Positions 7,394 through 14,980 of a DNA stretch of 25,198 nt are shown here, piece by piece (position 1 is the stretch's first letter; every line of letters begins with the position of its first letter). The position numbers and the translations under genes are program-made. The stretch comes from JANNHK01 sp031404355 (lineage in GTDB: Bacteria; Actinomycetota; Acidimicrobiia; IMCC26256; PALSA-610). The notes beneath the pieces were generated by a model that saw only the letters and a program-made list of their open reading frames with translations, was not told the origin of the DNA and searched no databases. The stretch is from contig JANNHK010000438.1 of the NCBI GenBank assembly GCA_031404355.1, forward strand, positions 1 to 25,198, read 5' to 3'.

Positions 7394-7562
7394 CTCGCCC
7401 GCCGCCGCGCACGGCGCCAGCGATCCAAGGGTTTCTTCCGCCCACACGGGGTGGCACGCTACGAACGCTGTACGGCGTCGGGCTGAAGACAACGTGTACA
7501 CCCGGCGTCGCCGAGGCAAACCCGCGTCGCGCGTACCGCGCGGGTGGCCTCGATGTCGTGGG

Positions 7563-8834
7563 TCACGACAGGGTTCGACGGCGCATCGCGACGAGCACGG
7601 CGCCGCCCACGATCATCCCCAGGCCCAGCGCGACGAGTGCCGGCACCGGCCCGCTACCCGTTCGGGGCAGCGCGGCCGCACCGGCCGGCGGGGCCTGGGC
7701 CGCCGTCACGGAGGTCGTGGCGGTTCCCGACGGCACCGACGTGGTCGCGCCCAGTGACGCGACGGTCGTCGTCGAGCCCAGCGCACCGACCGTGGTCGTC
7801 GTCGCGGGAACCCCGGTCGTGGTCGTGGTCGGCGCCAACGTCGTGGTCGTCGTGGTCGGCGCCACCGTCGTCGTCGTGGCCGAGACCACCGTCGTCGTGG
7901 TCGTCGGCGCCACCGTCGTCGTGGTCGTGGTCGGAGGAACCGTGGTCGTCGTGGTCGGAGGAACCGTGGTCGTCGTGGTCGGAGGAACCGTCGTCGTGGT
8001 CGTCGGAGCCACCGTCGTCGTGGTCGTCGGCGCCACCGTCGTCGTGGTCGTGGTCGGAGGAACCGTCGTCGTGGTCGTGGTCGGAGGAACCGTCGTCGTG
8101 GTCGTGGTCGGAGGAACCGTCGTCGTCGTAGTCGGCGCCACAGTCGTGGTAGTCGTCGGCGCCGCAGTCGTCGTCGGCGTCACCGTCGTGGTGGTCGTCG
8201 GTGCTTCCGTCGTCGTCGTCGGAACTTCGGTCGTGGTCGTAGTCGGAGCCACGATGCCGCTGACCATGAACGGTTTCGGCGACGCGTCGGCGTCGACCGT
8301 CACCGACAAGCTCCACCACTGCTGCACGGTGCCGGGCCCGTCCACACACACGAACCCGATTTGGTACGGGCCATCGGCCAGCGTCCAGAAGCTCGGGTCG
8401 AACGTGAAGCCCGCGAGGGCGCTCGGGTCGATCTGACCGGACGGGGTCGTGGCGGGAATCAAGTTGACGACCGCGTCGAAGCCCTTGTGCAACGGCGCGG
8501 CGATGGTCCCGTCGCCGACCGAGTCGAAGTCGGCCCCGACATAGCCCGGCGGCAGCCCCAGCTGGGTGAAGTCGAGCGTGGAAATGTCGACGCCTTCGTT
8601 CACGATGAACGTATTGGCCCGCCACGCGGCGGCACCCGTCCCGTCACAGAACGCATTGCCGGGCACCGACAACGTGAACGGCGTATTCGCAGTCGCAACG
8701 GGGTCCGGGCTCAGCGTCGGGTCGGTCTGCGCTCCCGGGGCAGCTGCCGTCACCCCCGCTACGAGCGACACGAGCACCGCCGCGAAGCCCACCATGGCCA
8801 CCGCGCCGAGCACGCGCCTGCGTCGAGATTTCAT
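7563..8834 (-). CDS. LPXTG-anchored surface protein with Thr-rich stalk
   Basis: The 423-residue product has a signal peptide (basic MKSRRRR, hydrophobic core to about residue 31). A globular domain follows (about 38-192) with two cysteines, Cys63 in FCDGTGA and Cys163 in GFVCVDG, and the motifs DFDSVGDGTIAAPLHKG and QQWW. Then comes a stalk of PTTTTTV repeats (about 198-345). The C terminus is a sortase signal: LPRTG (389-393), a hydrophobic span, and the basic tail MRRRTLS. It should be covalently attached to the wall with the domain displayed on the stalk, and the Thr residues are potential glycosylation sites. The start is the ATG at 8834, which matches the related gene at 10354; no clear ribosome site precedes it. 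Its domain is shared with the proteins at 9029, 13977, 14981 and, distantly, 15904. A PHO-box-like repeat lies upstream. Confidence 0.85.
   Translation of the reverse strand: MKSRRRRVLGAVAMVGFAAVLVSLVAGVTAAAPGAQTDPTLSPDPVATANTPFTLSVPGNAFCDGTGAAAWRANTFIVNEGVDISTLDFTQLGLPPGYVGADFDSVGDGTIAAPLHKGFDAVVNLIPATTPSGQIDPSALAGFTFDPSFWTLADGPYQIGFVCVDGPGTVQQWWSLSVTVDADASPKPFMVSGIVAPTTTTTEVPTTTTEAPTTTTTVTPTTTAAPTTTTTVAPTTTTTVPPTTTTTTVPPTTTTTTVPPTTTTTTVAPTTTTTVAPTTTTTVPPTTTTTVPPTTTTTVPPTTTTTTVAPTTTTTVVSATTTTVAPTTTTTTLAPTTTTTGVPATTTTVGALGSTTTVASLGATTSVPSGTATTSVTAAQAPPAGAAALPRTGSGPVPALVALGLGMIVGGAVLVAMRRRTLS
7788..8243 (-). repeat. Degenerate tandem repeat encoding the PTTTTT stalk
   Basis: About 450 bases consist of short tandem units (on the plus strand, variants of gtcgtcgtggtcggaggaacc) that encode alternating Thr5 runs and VPP/VAP spacers on the minus strand. 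The units are near-identical in places (for example around 7930-8000 and 8050-8120), which suggests recent expansion by slippage or unequal exchange. Copy number may vary between strains. Confidence 0.85.
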
Positions 8835-8908
8835 GAAGGGTCGTTCATGTCGTGCCACCCCGGCACTGTCGCCTCCCCGGCCGCTCACCCGCCACGCCGG
8901 AGAGAAGT

Positions 8909-8930
8909 GTTCAACTCCCGTTCAACTGCT
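8909..8930. promoter_or_regulatory. PHO-box-like 11-base direct repeat
   Basis: On the plus strand GTTCAACTCCC is followed directly by GTTCAACTGCT, identical at nine of eleven positions. A weaker third unit, GCTCGACCGCA, follows. Actinobacterial PhoP (SenX3-RegX3-type) sites are tandem 11-base units beginning GTTCA. It lies 75 bases upstream of the LPRTG-protein start, in reverse orientation to that gene. Confidence 0.5.
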
Positions 8931-8971
8931 GCTCGACCGCACTCAACCGAAGCAACCCTCACACGCGGCGA

Positions 8972-8995
8972 CGGCCGGGACATGTGTCCCGGCCG
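8972..8995 (-). terminator. Perfect GC-rich hairpin between two surface-protein genes
   Basis: CGGCCGGGAC and GTCCCGGCCG pair perfectly across a four-base loop, a 10-bp stem. It lies 34 bases beyond the stop of the HFKCYK-domain protein. There is no T-run after it, so it would be an L-shaped terminator of the kind common in high-GC actinobacteria, or a regulatory palindrome ahead of the next gene. Confidence 0.5.
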
Positions 8996-9028
8996 CCCCA
9001 CGCATTCATGTAAACGGTAGTTCGTGTA

Positions 9029-10354
9029 CTACGGAAGCAGCGTCTTGGTCGACGGCACGCACAACGTGCTTGCTGCCGTGGCCTGGAGTCCGAGGTGGCC
9101 GAACTGGTTGTCGGTCACGACGTTCGGCTTGACGAACTTCGCCTGCCCGGGAGCCTGCGGTGCGGTGTAGCACACCATGTGGTTCTCGGCGTCGAAGATG
9201 CCCTCGCCGTTCTTGTCGACCGGGTTGCAGAGGGTCGCCACTTTGGTGACCTTGTGGTTCTTGGTCTCGAACTGGTCGGCGAGCGACACGCTCGGGATCT
9301 GCTCGAACTTCGGGTTCTTCAGATCCTTCACCTTGTAGCACTTGTAGTGGTTCAGATCCTCCGAGCCCGCGCCGTTCTTCGCCGACGGCACGCACAGCTC
9401 GCTCGCTGCGGTCGCCTCCAGCTGGAGCGTCCCGAACTGGTTCACGGTCTGCACTTGCTGCTTCACGAACTTCGCCTGCTGGGGAGCCTGCGGGGCCGTG
9501 TAGCACACGAGGTGCCGATCAGGATCGTTGATGCCCTCGCCGTTCTTGTCGACCGGGTTGCACAGGGCCGAGGGCTTGACGACCTTGTGGTTCTTGGTCT
9601 CGAACTGGTCGGCCAGCGACACGCTCGGGATCTGCACGAACTTCGGTGTCTGCGAGTCCTTGACCTTGTAGCACTTGAAGTGGTCGACGGCAGCAACCGG
9701 CGGCACCGTCGTCGTGGTCGTCGGAGCCATCGTGGTCGTCGTCGGAGCCACCGTGGTGGTCGTCGGCGGCACAACGGGGATCCTCAGGAACGGGTTCGGC
9801 GTTGCGTCGGCGTCGATGGCCACCACCAGGCGCCACCACTGCTGCACGGTTCCGGCCCCGTCGACACAGGCGAACCCGATCTGGTACTGGCCGTCGGCCA
9901 GGTTCCAGAAGCTCGGGTCGAACGTGAAGCCCGCAAGGTCGCTCGCGACGACGAGACCGGGCGGGGTCGTGGCCGGGATCAGGTTGACGCTCGCATCGAA
10001 GCCCTTGTGCAACGGGGCCGCGATGGTCCCGTCGCCGGTCGAGTCGAAGTCGGCTCCGACGTACCCCGCCGGCAGTCCCGCAACAGTGAAGTCCAGCGTC
10101 GAAATGTTGACGCCGGTGTTCACGATGAACGTCTGGGCCCGCCAGTTGTTGGCCCCGGTCCCGTCACAGACCACGCTGCCGGTTACCGACAACGAGAACG
10201 GCGTGTTCGCAGTTGCGACCGGGCTGGGGTTCAGCGTCGGGTCGGGTTGCGCGCCGGGCGACGCGGACGTCGGCCCGGCGACAAACGGTACGAGCGCAGC
10301 GGCGAGGCCGATCACGGCCACACCTCCTAGCACCCGCTTGAGTCGAGATCTCAT
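9029..10354 (-). CDS. Secreted protein: shared surface domain plus two HFKCYK-type domains
   Basis: The 441-residue product starts with a signal peptide (MRSRLKRVLGG, then a hydrophobic core to about residue 32). Next is the same N-terminal domain as the LPRTG protein (about 38-195; VVCDGTGANNWRAQTFIV, DFDSTGDGTIAAPLHKG, QIGFACVDG, QQWW), then a short Thr linker (about 200-218). Two tandem copies of a roughly 102-residue domain follow (225-326 and 336-437). Each has Cys residues in the contexts KCYKVKD, LCNPVDKNGEG, VCYTAPQAP and LCVPS. The domain resembles one seen in other secreted bacterial proteins (possibly DUF7450); its function is unknown to me. There is no sortase motif or C-terminal span, so the protein is probably released. 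The ATG at 10354 follows AAAGGA (10364-10369) at normal spacing. It begins 38 bases after the second pstS-like gene and is probably co-transcribed with it. Confidence 0.82.
   Translation of the reverse strand: MRSRLKRVLGGVAVIGLAAALVPFVAGPTSASPGAQPDPTLNPSPVATANTPFSLSVTGSVVCDGTGANNWRAQTFIVNTGVNISTLDFTVAGLPAGYVGADFDSTGDGTIAAPLHKGFDASVNLIPATTPPGLVVASDLAGFTFDPSFWNLADGQYQIGFACVDGAGTVQQWWRLVVAIDADATPNPFLRIPVVPPTTTTVAPTTTTMAPTTTTTVPPVAAVDHFKCYKVKDSQTPKFVQIPSVSLADQFETKNHKVVKPSALCNPVDKNGEGINDPDRHLVCYTAPQAPQQAKFVKQQVQTVNQFGTLQLEATAASELCVPSAKNGAGSEDLNHYKCYKVKDLKNPKFEQIPSVSLADQFETKNHKVTKVATLCNPVDKNGEGIFDAENHMVCYTAPQAPGQAKFVKPNVVTDNQFGHLGLQATAASTLCVPSTKTLLP
9044..9349 (-). repeat. HFKCYK-domain copy 2
   Basis: This is the C-terminal copy of the tandem domain (residues 336-437 of the host protein). 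It is about 70 percent identical to copy 1 by eye, with the same cysteine spacing. The stretch IPSVSLADQFETKNHKV is identical in both, which implies a fairly recent duplication. Confidence 0.8.
9377..9682 (-). repeat. HFKCYK-domain copy 1
   Basis: This is the N-terminal copy (residues 225-326), separated from copy 2 by a nine-residue linker, NGAGSEDLN. It shares CNPVDKNGEGI and CYTAPQAP with copy 2. Confidence 0.8.
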
Positions 10355-10392
10355 GAACATCGATCCTTTCGTGATCGTGTCGATCGAACAGA

Positions 10393-11781
10393 TCAAACTT
10401 CGGGTGCGCCAATGACGCCGGTGTTGGTGAAGTCCCAGGCCCGCTTGTTGAACGCGCCGAACGCGCCGCAGGCGTGCAGCACCGGAGCGCCGTACCCGAG
10501 GAGACCGCGGGTCACTGCGGCGTCGGCCGAGCAGATGGCGGGACCCGAACCGGGGCCTTCGGAGTTGAACCCGGTGAGGAGCATCGTCTTCAGGGCGGTG
10601 TTGCCCGGGAGTGCGATGACGCTGGTCGGGATCACGTTGTAGACGTCGCGGCCGAACGTGAGGTCGGCGTAGTACGTCGGGTTCGGCGCCGCGACACCGG
10701 CGGTGATGCTGTACGCGGCGACACCCGCGTCACGGGTACCGAGGTTGAACTCGCCGCCGGTGGGCGCGGTCGGCGTGATCGGCAAGTTGCGCGTGCCGTA
10801 GTTGTTGAACTGGGCAACCCAGTTGGAGGCCGAGTACCCGATGATGCACTCAGTGGTCGGCTGCGCCGGCACCGCGGGCCCGCCACCGATCGGCACGTAG
10901 CCGTTGCGGATGCGCTCGCAGATGTCGAAGAGGCCCACGGGGTCGTGCTCCTGGACGCCGTTGATGCCGGTCTGGACGGCATCGAAGGCCCCGGCGCACT
11001 CGCTGGTCGACGTGCCGAGGGTGGCCACGTCGGTGGCGTTCGCGGGGTTGAGGGTCATCATGGTCATCCACGACTCGTAGGTGCCCGAGCCGCTCTGGAT
11101 GCGGCAGGCGATGATCCTCGTGCCGCCGACGTTGAGGACCGCGGGACCGCCCGAGTTCGTGTGGAGACCACGAACCTGCGCCGTTGTGAGGTCGCTCACC
11201 GCGCTCGGCACGTCGGGTGCGCTGTAGGCGAACTGCAGCGCGTCACGGGCGAACGGGACGAACGTCAGGTCACCGGTAGTGCCGCTCGCGCCCGAAGACG
11301 ACCGCGAGAAGTTGATGAGGCCGGCCATGTTGGCGTAGGTGCTGGTGCACGCAACGTCGGTCCGGCCCCAGCCCGCACCGGTGAAGGCTGCGGTCAGCGC
11401 GCGCCGGCCGTTGCCCGAACCGTTCGGACGGTCGACGCGGATGCCGCCCTTGGGTTCCACACACGCCTGCGGGACACCGGTCGCGTCGGGGTTCACGGCC
11501 CGCCACGAAGCGATCTGCTGCTGGCCCGTCTGCACCCCGGCCGGGGAGACCACACTGGCCGACCGCAACGGGATGAACCGGTTGCCGTTCACCTCTCCGG
11601 TGAAGGCGTCGAGGATGTCCTGGGTGGTGTCCGAGCCCATGGTGATGAGTGGGCTCTCCTGCTGCTTCGGATCGGCGCCGGCGGGGTTCACCCCGGCCAT
11701 GACCGAGGCCGCGCCGACCGCGGCGACGGCCGAGACCGCGGCGATCTTGGCGAGCCTCGCCTTCAAGGTATTGGTGTGCAT
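10393..11781 (-). CDS. Secreted PstS-type substrate-binding protein (second copy)
   Basis: The 462-residue product has a signal peptide (MHTNTLKARLAKIAAVSAV and on, cleavage near AGADP). The mature part resembles type-2 periplasmic binding proteins of the phosphate family: ITMGSDTTQDILDAFTGEVNG near the N terminus, FVPFARDALQFAYSAP in the middle, and GTRIIACRIQSGSGTYESW, which resembles the anion-binding R-x-x-G-S-G-T loop of PstS. There is no lipobox or C-terminal span, so it may be soluble or wall-associated. The ATG at 11781 has GGGAG ten bases before it. It is transcribed separately from pstB, across a 191-base gap that holds hairpins and a PHO-box-like repeat. Ligand specificity is inferred only from family and context. 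Confidence 0.75.
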   Translation of the reverse strand: MHTNTLKARLAKIAAVSAVAAVGAASVMAGVNPAGADPKQQESPLITMGSDTTQDILDAFTGEVNGNRFIPLRSASVVSPAGVQTGQQQIASWRAVNPDATGVPQACVEPKGGIRVDRPNGSGNGRRALTAAFTGAGWGRTDVACTSTYANMAGLINFSRSSSGASGTTGDLTFVPFARDALQFAYSAPDVPSAVSDLTTAQVRGLHTNSGGPAVLNVGGTRIIACRIQSGSGTYESWMTMMTLNPANATDVATLGTSTSECAGAFDAVQTGINGVQEHDPVGLFDICERIRNGYVPIGGGPAVPAQPTTECIIGYSASNWVAQFNNYGTRNLPITPTAPTGGEFNLGTRDAGVAAYSITAGVAAPNPTYYADLTFGRDVYNVIPTSVIALPGNTALKTMLLTGFNSEGPGSGPAICSADAAVTRGLLGYGAPVLHACGAFGAFNKRAWDFTNTGVIGAPEV

Positions 11782-11818
11782 GTTCAGTGCTGCTCCCGTT
11801 GGGTGAGATGTAACCGGT

Positions 11819-11842
11819 CGCTCCGGACACCTGCCCGGAGCG
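11819..11842 (-). repeat. Inverted repeat in the leader of the second pstS-like gene
   Basis: CGCTCCGG and CCGGAGCG pair across an eight-base loop, 37 bases before the ATG. It could be a leader hairpin or a readthrough terminator after pstB. No T-run follows. Confidence 0.4.
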
Positions 11843-11937
11843 CCGCGAGGAAGGAAATCCCCGGGCCCGCGCACCATCACACGGCAGATCGACGTGAACG
11901 TGGCCGCCGGGTAAAGGGTCCCGGGCAACCCGGAAGA

Positions 11938-11959
11938 GTTCACCTGCCGATCACCCGGC
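11938..11959. promoter_or_regulatory. PHO-box-like 11-base direct repeat
   Basis: On the plus strand GTTCACCTGCC is followed by GATCACCCGGC, with eight of eleven positions identical. The first unit contains the full GTTCACC core of actinobacterial PhoP sites. It lies about 155 bases upstream of the second pstS-like gene, in reverse orientation, and its right half overlaps the hairpin at 11954-11972. A lone GTTCACGTCGA also occurs on the minus strand at 11889-11899. Confidence 0.45.
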
Positions 11960-11972
11960 GGGCGCCGCCGGG
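11954..11972 (-). terminator. GC-rich hairpin directly after pstB
   Basis: CCCGGCG and CGCCGGG pair across a five-base loop, immediately beyond the pstB stop (TAA, 11973-11975). There is no T-run, so termination is possible but unproven. Confidence 0.4.
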
Positions 11973-13019
11973 CTAACCGAAGCGGCCGAGGACGTAGTCG
12001 GTCGTGCGCGAGTCCTGGGGCTCGTTGAACATCGCTTCGGTCGGGCCGAACTCGACGATCACGCCCGGAGTTCCCTGCTCGGCGAGGAAGAACGCACACT
12101 GGTGCGACACACGTGCGGCCTGCTGCATGTTGTGAGTGACGATCACGATCGTCACCTCGTCGGCGAGTTCCCCGATCGTCTCTTCGATGCGTCGGGTCGA
12201 AGTCGGGTCGAGCGCCGAGCACGGCTCGTCCATCAGCAGCACCCGCGGCCTGATGGCGAGCGCCCGGGCGATGCAGAGCCGCTGCTGCTGCCCGCCCGAC
12301 AGACCGCCGCCGGGCTGGCGCAACCGGTCCTTGACCTCGTTCCAGAGGCCCGCCTTGCGCAGCGTCTCCTCGACGACCGCGTCCTTCTCGCCCTTTGGCA
12401 CCTTTTTCCCGGTGAGGCGAAAGCTCGCCACAACGTTGTCGTAGATCGACATCGCCGGGAACGGGTTGGGCTTTTGAAACACCATGCCGATCTGCTGGCG
12501 GGCGTCGGTGACCCGCCGCTGCGGGTCGTACACGTCGCTGCCGTCGAGCAACACCTCGCCCGCGAGCGACGCCGACGGGATCATCTCGTGCATCCGGTTG
12601 AGGATCCGCAGGAACGTCGACTTCCCGCACCCCGACGGCCCGATCAGCGCCGTGACCCGTCCGGGTGCCATGAAGAGCGAGACCCGGTCGAGGACGTGAT
12701 GCGTACCGAACCACGCGGACACCTCGCGCGCCTCGAGGCCCGCGAGCTCGCCGCTCGCCGCCCAGTCGGCCGCCACCTCGACCGGCGACGCCTCGATCGG
12801 GGGCAGGTCGACGAGGGTCGGCTCGTCGGCCCCGGACGGCATGAGTCTCGCGCTCGGCGCCGGGTCGAACGGCGAGGGAGAGGCCGCCGACGGCGCGCCG
12901 TCAGTGTCGTAGGCCGTGAGGTCGACGAACGCGGGCTCGTCCCCGTCGAAGCCACGGTCGAGCGTTGTGCTGGAGTTCGTGTCGTCGTTGTTCATAGGTC
13001 TGCGCAGGTCCCTTCGCAT
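11973..13019 (-). CDS. pstB: PstB, phosphate ABC transporter ATPase with long N-terminal extension
   Basis: PstB hydrolyses ATP on the cytoplasmic face to drive phosphate import through PstC-PstA. The ABC motifs are intact: Walker A GPSGCGKST (127-135), Q-loop VFQKPNPFP (about 180-188), signature LSGGQQQR (240-247), Walker B VLLMDEP (260-266) and the H-loop VTHNM. It has about 95 extra residues before the usual start, acidic and Pro/Ser-rich, with a doubled DEPxxVDL motif (27-34 and 65-72). The start is the ATG at 13019, one base after the sortase-like stop; an ATG at 12995 is possible. PstB is the last gene of the operon, separated from pstCA by about 8 kb of surface-protein genes. No phoU is present. 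Confidence 0.95.
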   Translation of the reverse strand: MRRDLRRPMNNDDTNSSTTLDRGFDGDEPAFVDLTAYDTDGAPSAASPSPFDPAPSARLMPSGADEPTLVDLPPIEASPVEVAADWAASGELAGLEAREVSAWFGTHHVLDRVSLFMAPGRVTALIGPSGCGKSTFLRILNRMHEMIPSASLAGEVLLDGSDVYDPQRRVTDARQQIGMVFQKPNPFPAMSIYDNVVASFRLTGKKVPKGEKDAVVEETLRKAGLWNEVKDRLRQPGGGLSGGQQQRLCIARALAIRPRVLLMDEPCSALDPTSTRRIEETIGELADEVTIVIVTHNMQQAARVSHQCAFFLAEQGTPGVIVEFGPTEAMFNEPQDSRTTDYVLGRFG

Positions 13020-13020
13020 C

Positions 13021-13980
13021 TCACATCAAGTTGGGCAGCAGCCGGGCCGCCTGATTGGCGACACCGACCGCGACGAGAAGCATCGGCGGCACGAACGCGA
13101 CCCAGGCCTGCGGACGCCCCCACCGGTGCCACGACCACACGGCTCCGACGGCGAGCACGACGAGGGCCTGGAGCAGAAACGCCAGCGCCCAGAGCTGGCC
13201 CGTGTCGCCGGCCATGGTGCGCTCGGCTATGGGGAGGCCGGCTGCGGAGAACAACCGGCCGGGGCCGGCGGGGGCATCGCCCTCCATTGCCGCATCGACA
13301 CGAACGACGCCGCTCGGGAAGTACGGGGCTCCGGCGGCCGTCGTGAGAACGAGGCGGCTCTCGTTTTCCTCCGGCGGCGCCGGGACCGGATCGCCGGACC
13401 GGCGCACGCCCAGCACCCGGTACTCGAACTCGCCCTGGCCGGTCGTGACCGTGATGAGGTCGTCCTCTTCGAGACCGTCGATGCCGGCGAACGGAGCGCC
13501 GTACGTCGCGCTCCGGCCCATGATCACGCTGGCGCCGGCCTGGCCGGGGAGCACGCTGTCGCGCCGGTGCCCGGGGCCGTCGAACAGCGCGCCGCTCGAC
13601 GTGCCGGAGACGACGACCTGCTCAACGTCGATGTCGGGGATCTCGAGGTAGGCCACCGGCGTGCCGACGGCAAGTACGTCGCCGTCCGTGTCGGTCGGGC
13701 CGACCGGCGCGGTGCCCTCGGCCAGCTGGCTGCGGAACCGGTCGAGGAGCTGTTGCTGCGCCGACCGCTGTTGGAGCGAACTCACCACCGTGAGATGCAC
13801 GACCATGCCCGCCGCAAGGACGAACACGACCACGAAGACCGTGCGCAAGAAGTACGGCCGAGGGTTCAGCGGCGGCGGTCGTTCCCGGCCGCCCGCCGCC
13901 GGCGCGGCGGGGGCCGGGGCGCGTGCCGGAGCGTCCGCGGCTGGGGCCGGGGCGGCCGGGGCCAGGGTCGTCGCGGTCAC
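13021..13980 (-). CDS. Sortase-fold membrane protein lacking catalytic His and Cys (pseudo-sortase)
   Basis: The 319-residue product has a Pro/Ala-rich N terminus, a transmembrane span (about 43-62), an extracellular domain and two further spans (about 264-283 and 292-312). The domain follows class D/E sortases closely: GTPVAYLEIPDIDVEQVVV, then LFDGPGHRRDSVLPGQAG, then TYGAPF and LVLTT. In active sortases the catalytic residues are the His in a G-H-R-x-T-x-G-A-P-F context and the Cys in L-T-T-C. Here these positions are Arg156 (MGRSATYGAPF) and Ala215 (LTTAAGAPY). The catalytic Arg is also not clearly placed; Arg227 is nearby. Transpeptidation is therefore not expected. A role as binding partner or scaffold for neighbouring surface proteins is a guess. 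The GTG start overlaps the LPTTG gene stop (GTGA), and pstB follows after one base. Confidence 0.82.
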   Translation of the reverse strand: MTATTLAPAAPAPAADAPARAPAPAAPAAGGRERPPPLNPRPYFLRTVFVVVFVLAAGMVVHLTVVSSLQQRSAQQQLLDRFRSQLAEGTAPVGPTDTDGDVLAVGTPVAYLEIPDIDVEQVVVSGTSSGALFDGPGHRRDSVLPGQAGASVIMGRSATYGAPFAGIDGLEEDDLITVTTGQGEFEYRVLGVRRSGDPVPAPPEENESRLVLTTAAGAPYFPSGVVRVDAAMEGDAPAGPGRLFSAAGLPIAERTMAGDTGQLWALAFLLQALVVLAVGAVWSWHRWGRPQAWVAFVPPMLLVAVGVANQAARLLPNLM

Positions 13981-14948
13981 GACTGCGTCACCGACCCGCG
14001 CGGCCGACCCAGCAGGTACAGCACCCGGCCGACGTAGAGCAGCACGAGACCCAATGCCGCAAGGCCGAGCCCGGCACCCGTGGTCGGCAACGACGAACCG
14101 CCGCTCCCGGTGTCAGACGTCCCGGTCGACGAGCCCGACGCAGACGAGCCCGAACCAGACGAGCCCGAACCAGACGAGCCCGTCGCAAAGCCGGTCGTGG
14201 TCGTCGTCGACGAGCCCGTCGTGGTCGCCGGAGCCGCCGTCGTCGTGGTCGCCGGAGCGAGTGTCGTGGTGGTCGTCTGGGCCTGCGTTGTCGTCGTCGT
14301 CGAGGGCGTCGTCGTGGTCTGGCCGAGCGTCGTCGTCGTCTGGGCCTGCGTTGTCGTCGTCGTCGAGGGCGTCGTCGCGGTGACCATGAACGGTGAACCC
14401 GACGCGTCGACGGTCACCGTGATGCTCCACCACTGGCGGATCTCGTTCGTCGGGCCGGTGCACGCGAAACCGATCTCGTAGTCGCCGTCGGCGAGGTTCC
14501 AGAAGCTCGGGTCGAAGGTGAAGCCGGCCAGGGCGCTGGGGTCGATCTGGCCGAGGGGCGTCGTCGCGGGGATGAGGTTGACAGTCGCCTCGATGCCCTT
14601 GAACAAGGGAGCCGCGACCGTCCCGTCGCCGGACGAGTCGAAGTCGGCACCGATGTACCCGGGCGGGAGGCCGGCGACCACGAAGTCGAGGTCGGCCAGG
14701 TTCACGCCGGCTTCGACCACGAAGGTGCTGACCCGCCAACCCTGCGCGCCGGTGCCGTCGCAGAACGCGCCATCACCGACGCCGAACGAGAAGGCGGTCG
14801 ACGCCGTCGCGACTTCACTCGGCACGAGCGCCGGGTCGGGTTCCTGGCGACCGTTGGCCGCGTGGGCCGGTGGCGCGGCGACGAGCGCCACGAGGAGCAC
14901 CGCGACCAGGGCGACGGTGATCGCGAGACGCGTGCGGATGGCCTGCAT
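13977..14948 (-). CDS. LPXTG-type surface protein with short Thr/Gly/Ser stalk
   Basis: The 323-residue product has a signal peptide (MQAIRTRL, hydrophobic core, cleavage near AHA-AN at 30). The shared surface domain follows (about 38-190), with Cys63 in FCDGTGA, DFDSSGDGTVAAPLFKG, FACTG and QWW. A stalk of Thr runs and then Gly-Ser repeats leads to LPTTG (287-291), a hydrophobic span and a short tail with Arg. It is probably a sortase substrate fixed to the wall. The ATG at 14948 has GAAGGAA (14956-14962) at good spacing. The stop overlaps the pseudo-sortase start by four bases, so the two are translationally coupled. In domain and length it is a close paralogue of the LPRTG protein at 7563-8834. 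Confidence 0.85.
   Translation of the reverse strand: MQAIRTRLAITVALVAVLLVALVAAPPAHAANGRQEPDPALVPSEVATASTAFSFGVGDGAFCDGTGAQGWRVSTFVVEAGVNLADLDFVVAGLPPGYIGADFDSSGDGTVAAPLFKGIEATVNLIPATTPLGQIDPSALAGFTFDPSFWNLADGDYEIGFACTGPTNEIRQWWSITVTVDASGSPFMVTATTPSTTTTTQAQTTTTLGQTTTTPSTTTTTQAQTTTTTLAPATTTTAAPATTTGSSTTTTTGFATGSSGSGSSGSGSSASGSSTGTSDTGSGGSSLPTTGAGLGLAALGLVLLYVGRVLYLLGRPRGSVTQS
14272..14379 (-). repeat. 63-base tandem repeat in the Thr stalk
   Basis: A unit beginning gtcgtctgggcctgcgttg (plus strand) at 14272 recurs at 14335, a 63-base period, with the second copy partial. It encodes the Thr-run and Q-A-Q pattern seen twice in the stalk. A second, 15-base repeat (gacgagcccgaacca) lies at about 14139-14178 and encodes Gly-Ser. 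Confidence 0.7.
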
Positions 14949-14980
14949 GGTGGTGTTCCTTCGGGGATGGCGCGCCGTAG

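Noticed and set aside
7788..8243. CRISPR-like appearance of regularly spaced short repeats
   Set aside because: Units are in-frame codon repeats within a coding sequence, with no unique spacers and no cas genes.
7375..8436. Long plus-strand frame rich in Val (VVVVG runs) opposite the Thr stalk
   Set aside because: It is the antisense reading of the Thr-repeat tract. It has no recognisable start region or domain, and the minus-strand gene has a full signal peptide, domain and sorting signal.
11782..12714. Continuation of the second pstS-like frame upstream to 12714
   Set aside because: It is an off-frame reading of pstB. The signal peptide after the ATG at 11781 marks the real start.
13021..13980. 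Frameshift or base error as the cause of the missing sortase residues
   Set aside because: The frame is continuous, with clear sortase homology on both sides of the two sites. Two independent substitutions to Arg and Ala would each need more than one base change from common His and Cys codons.
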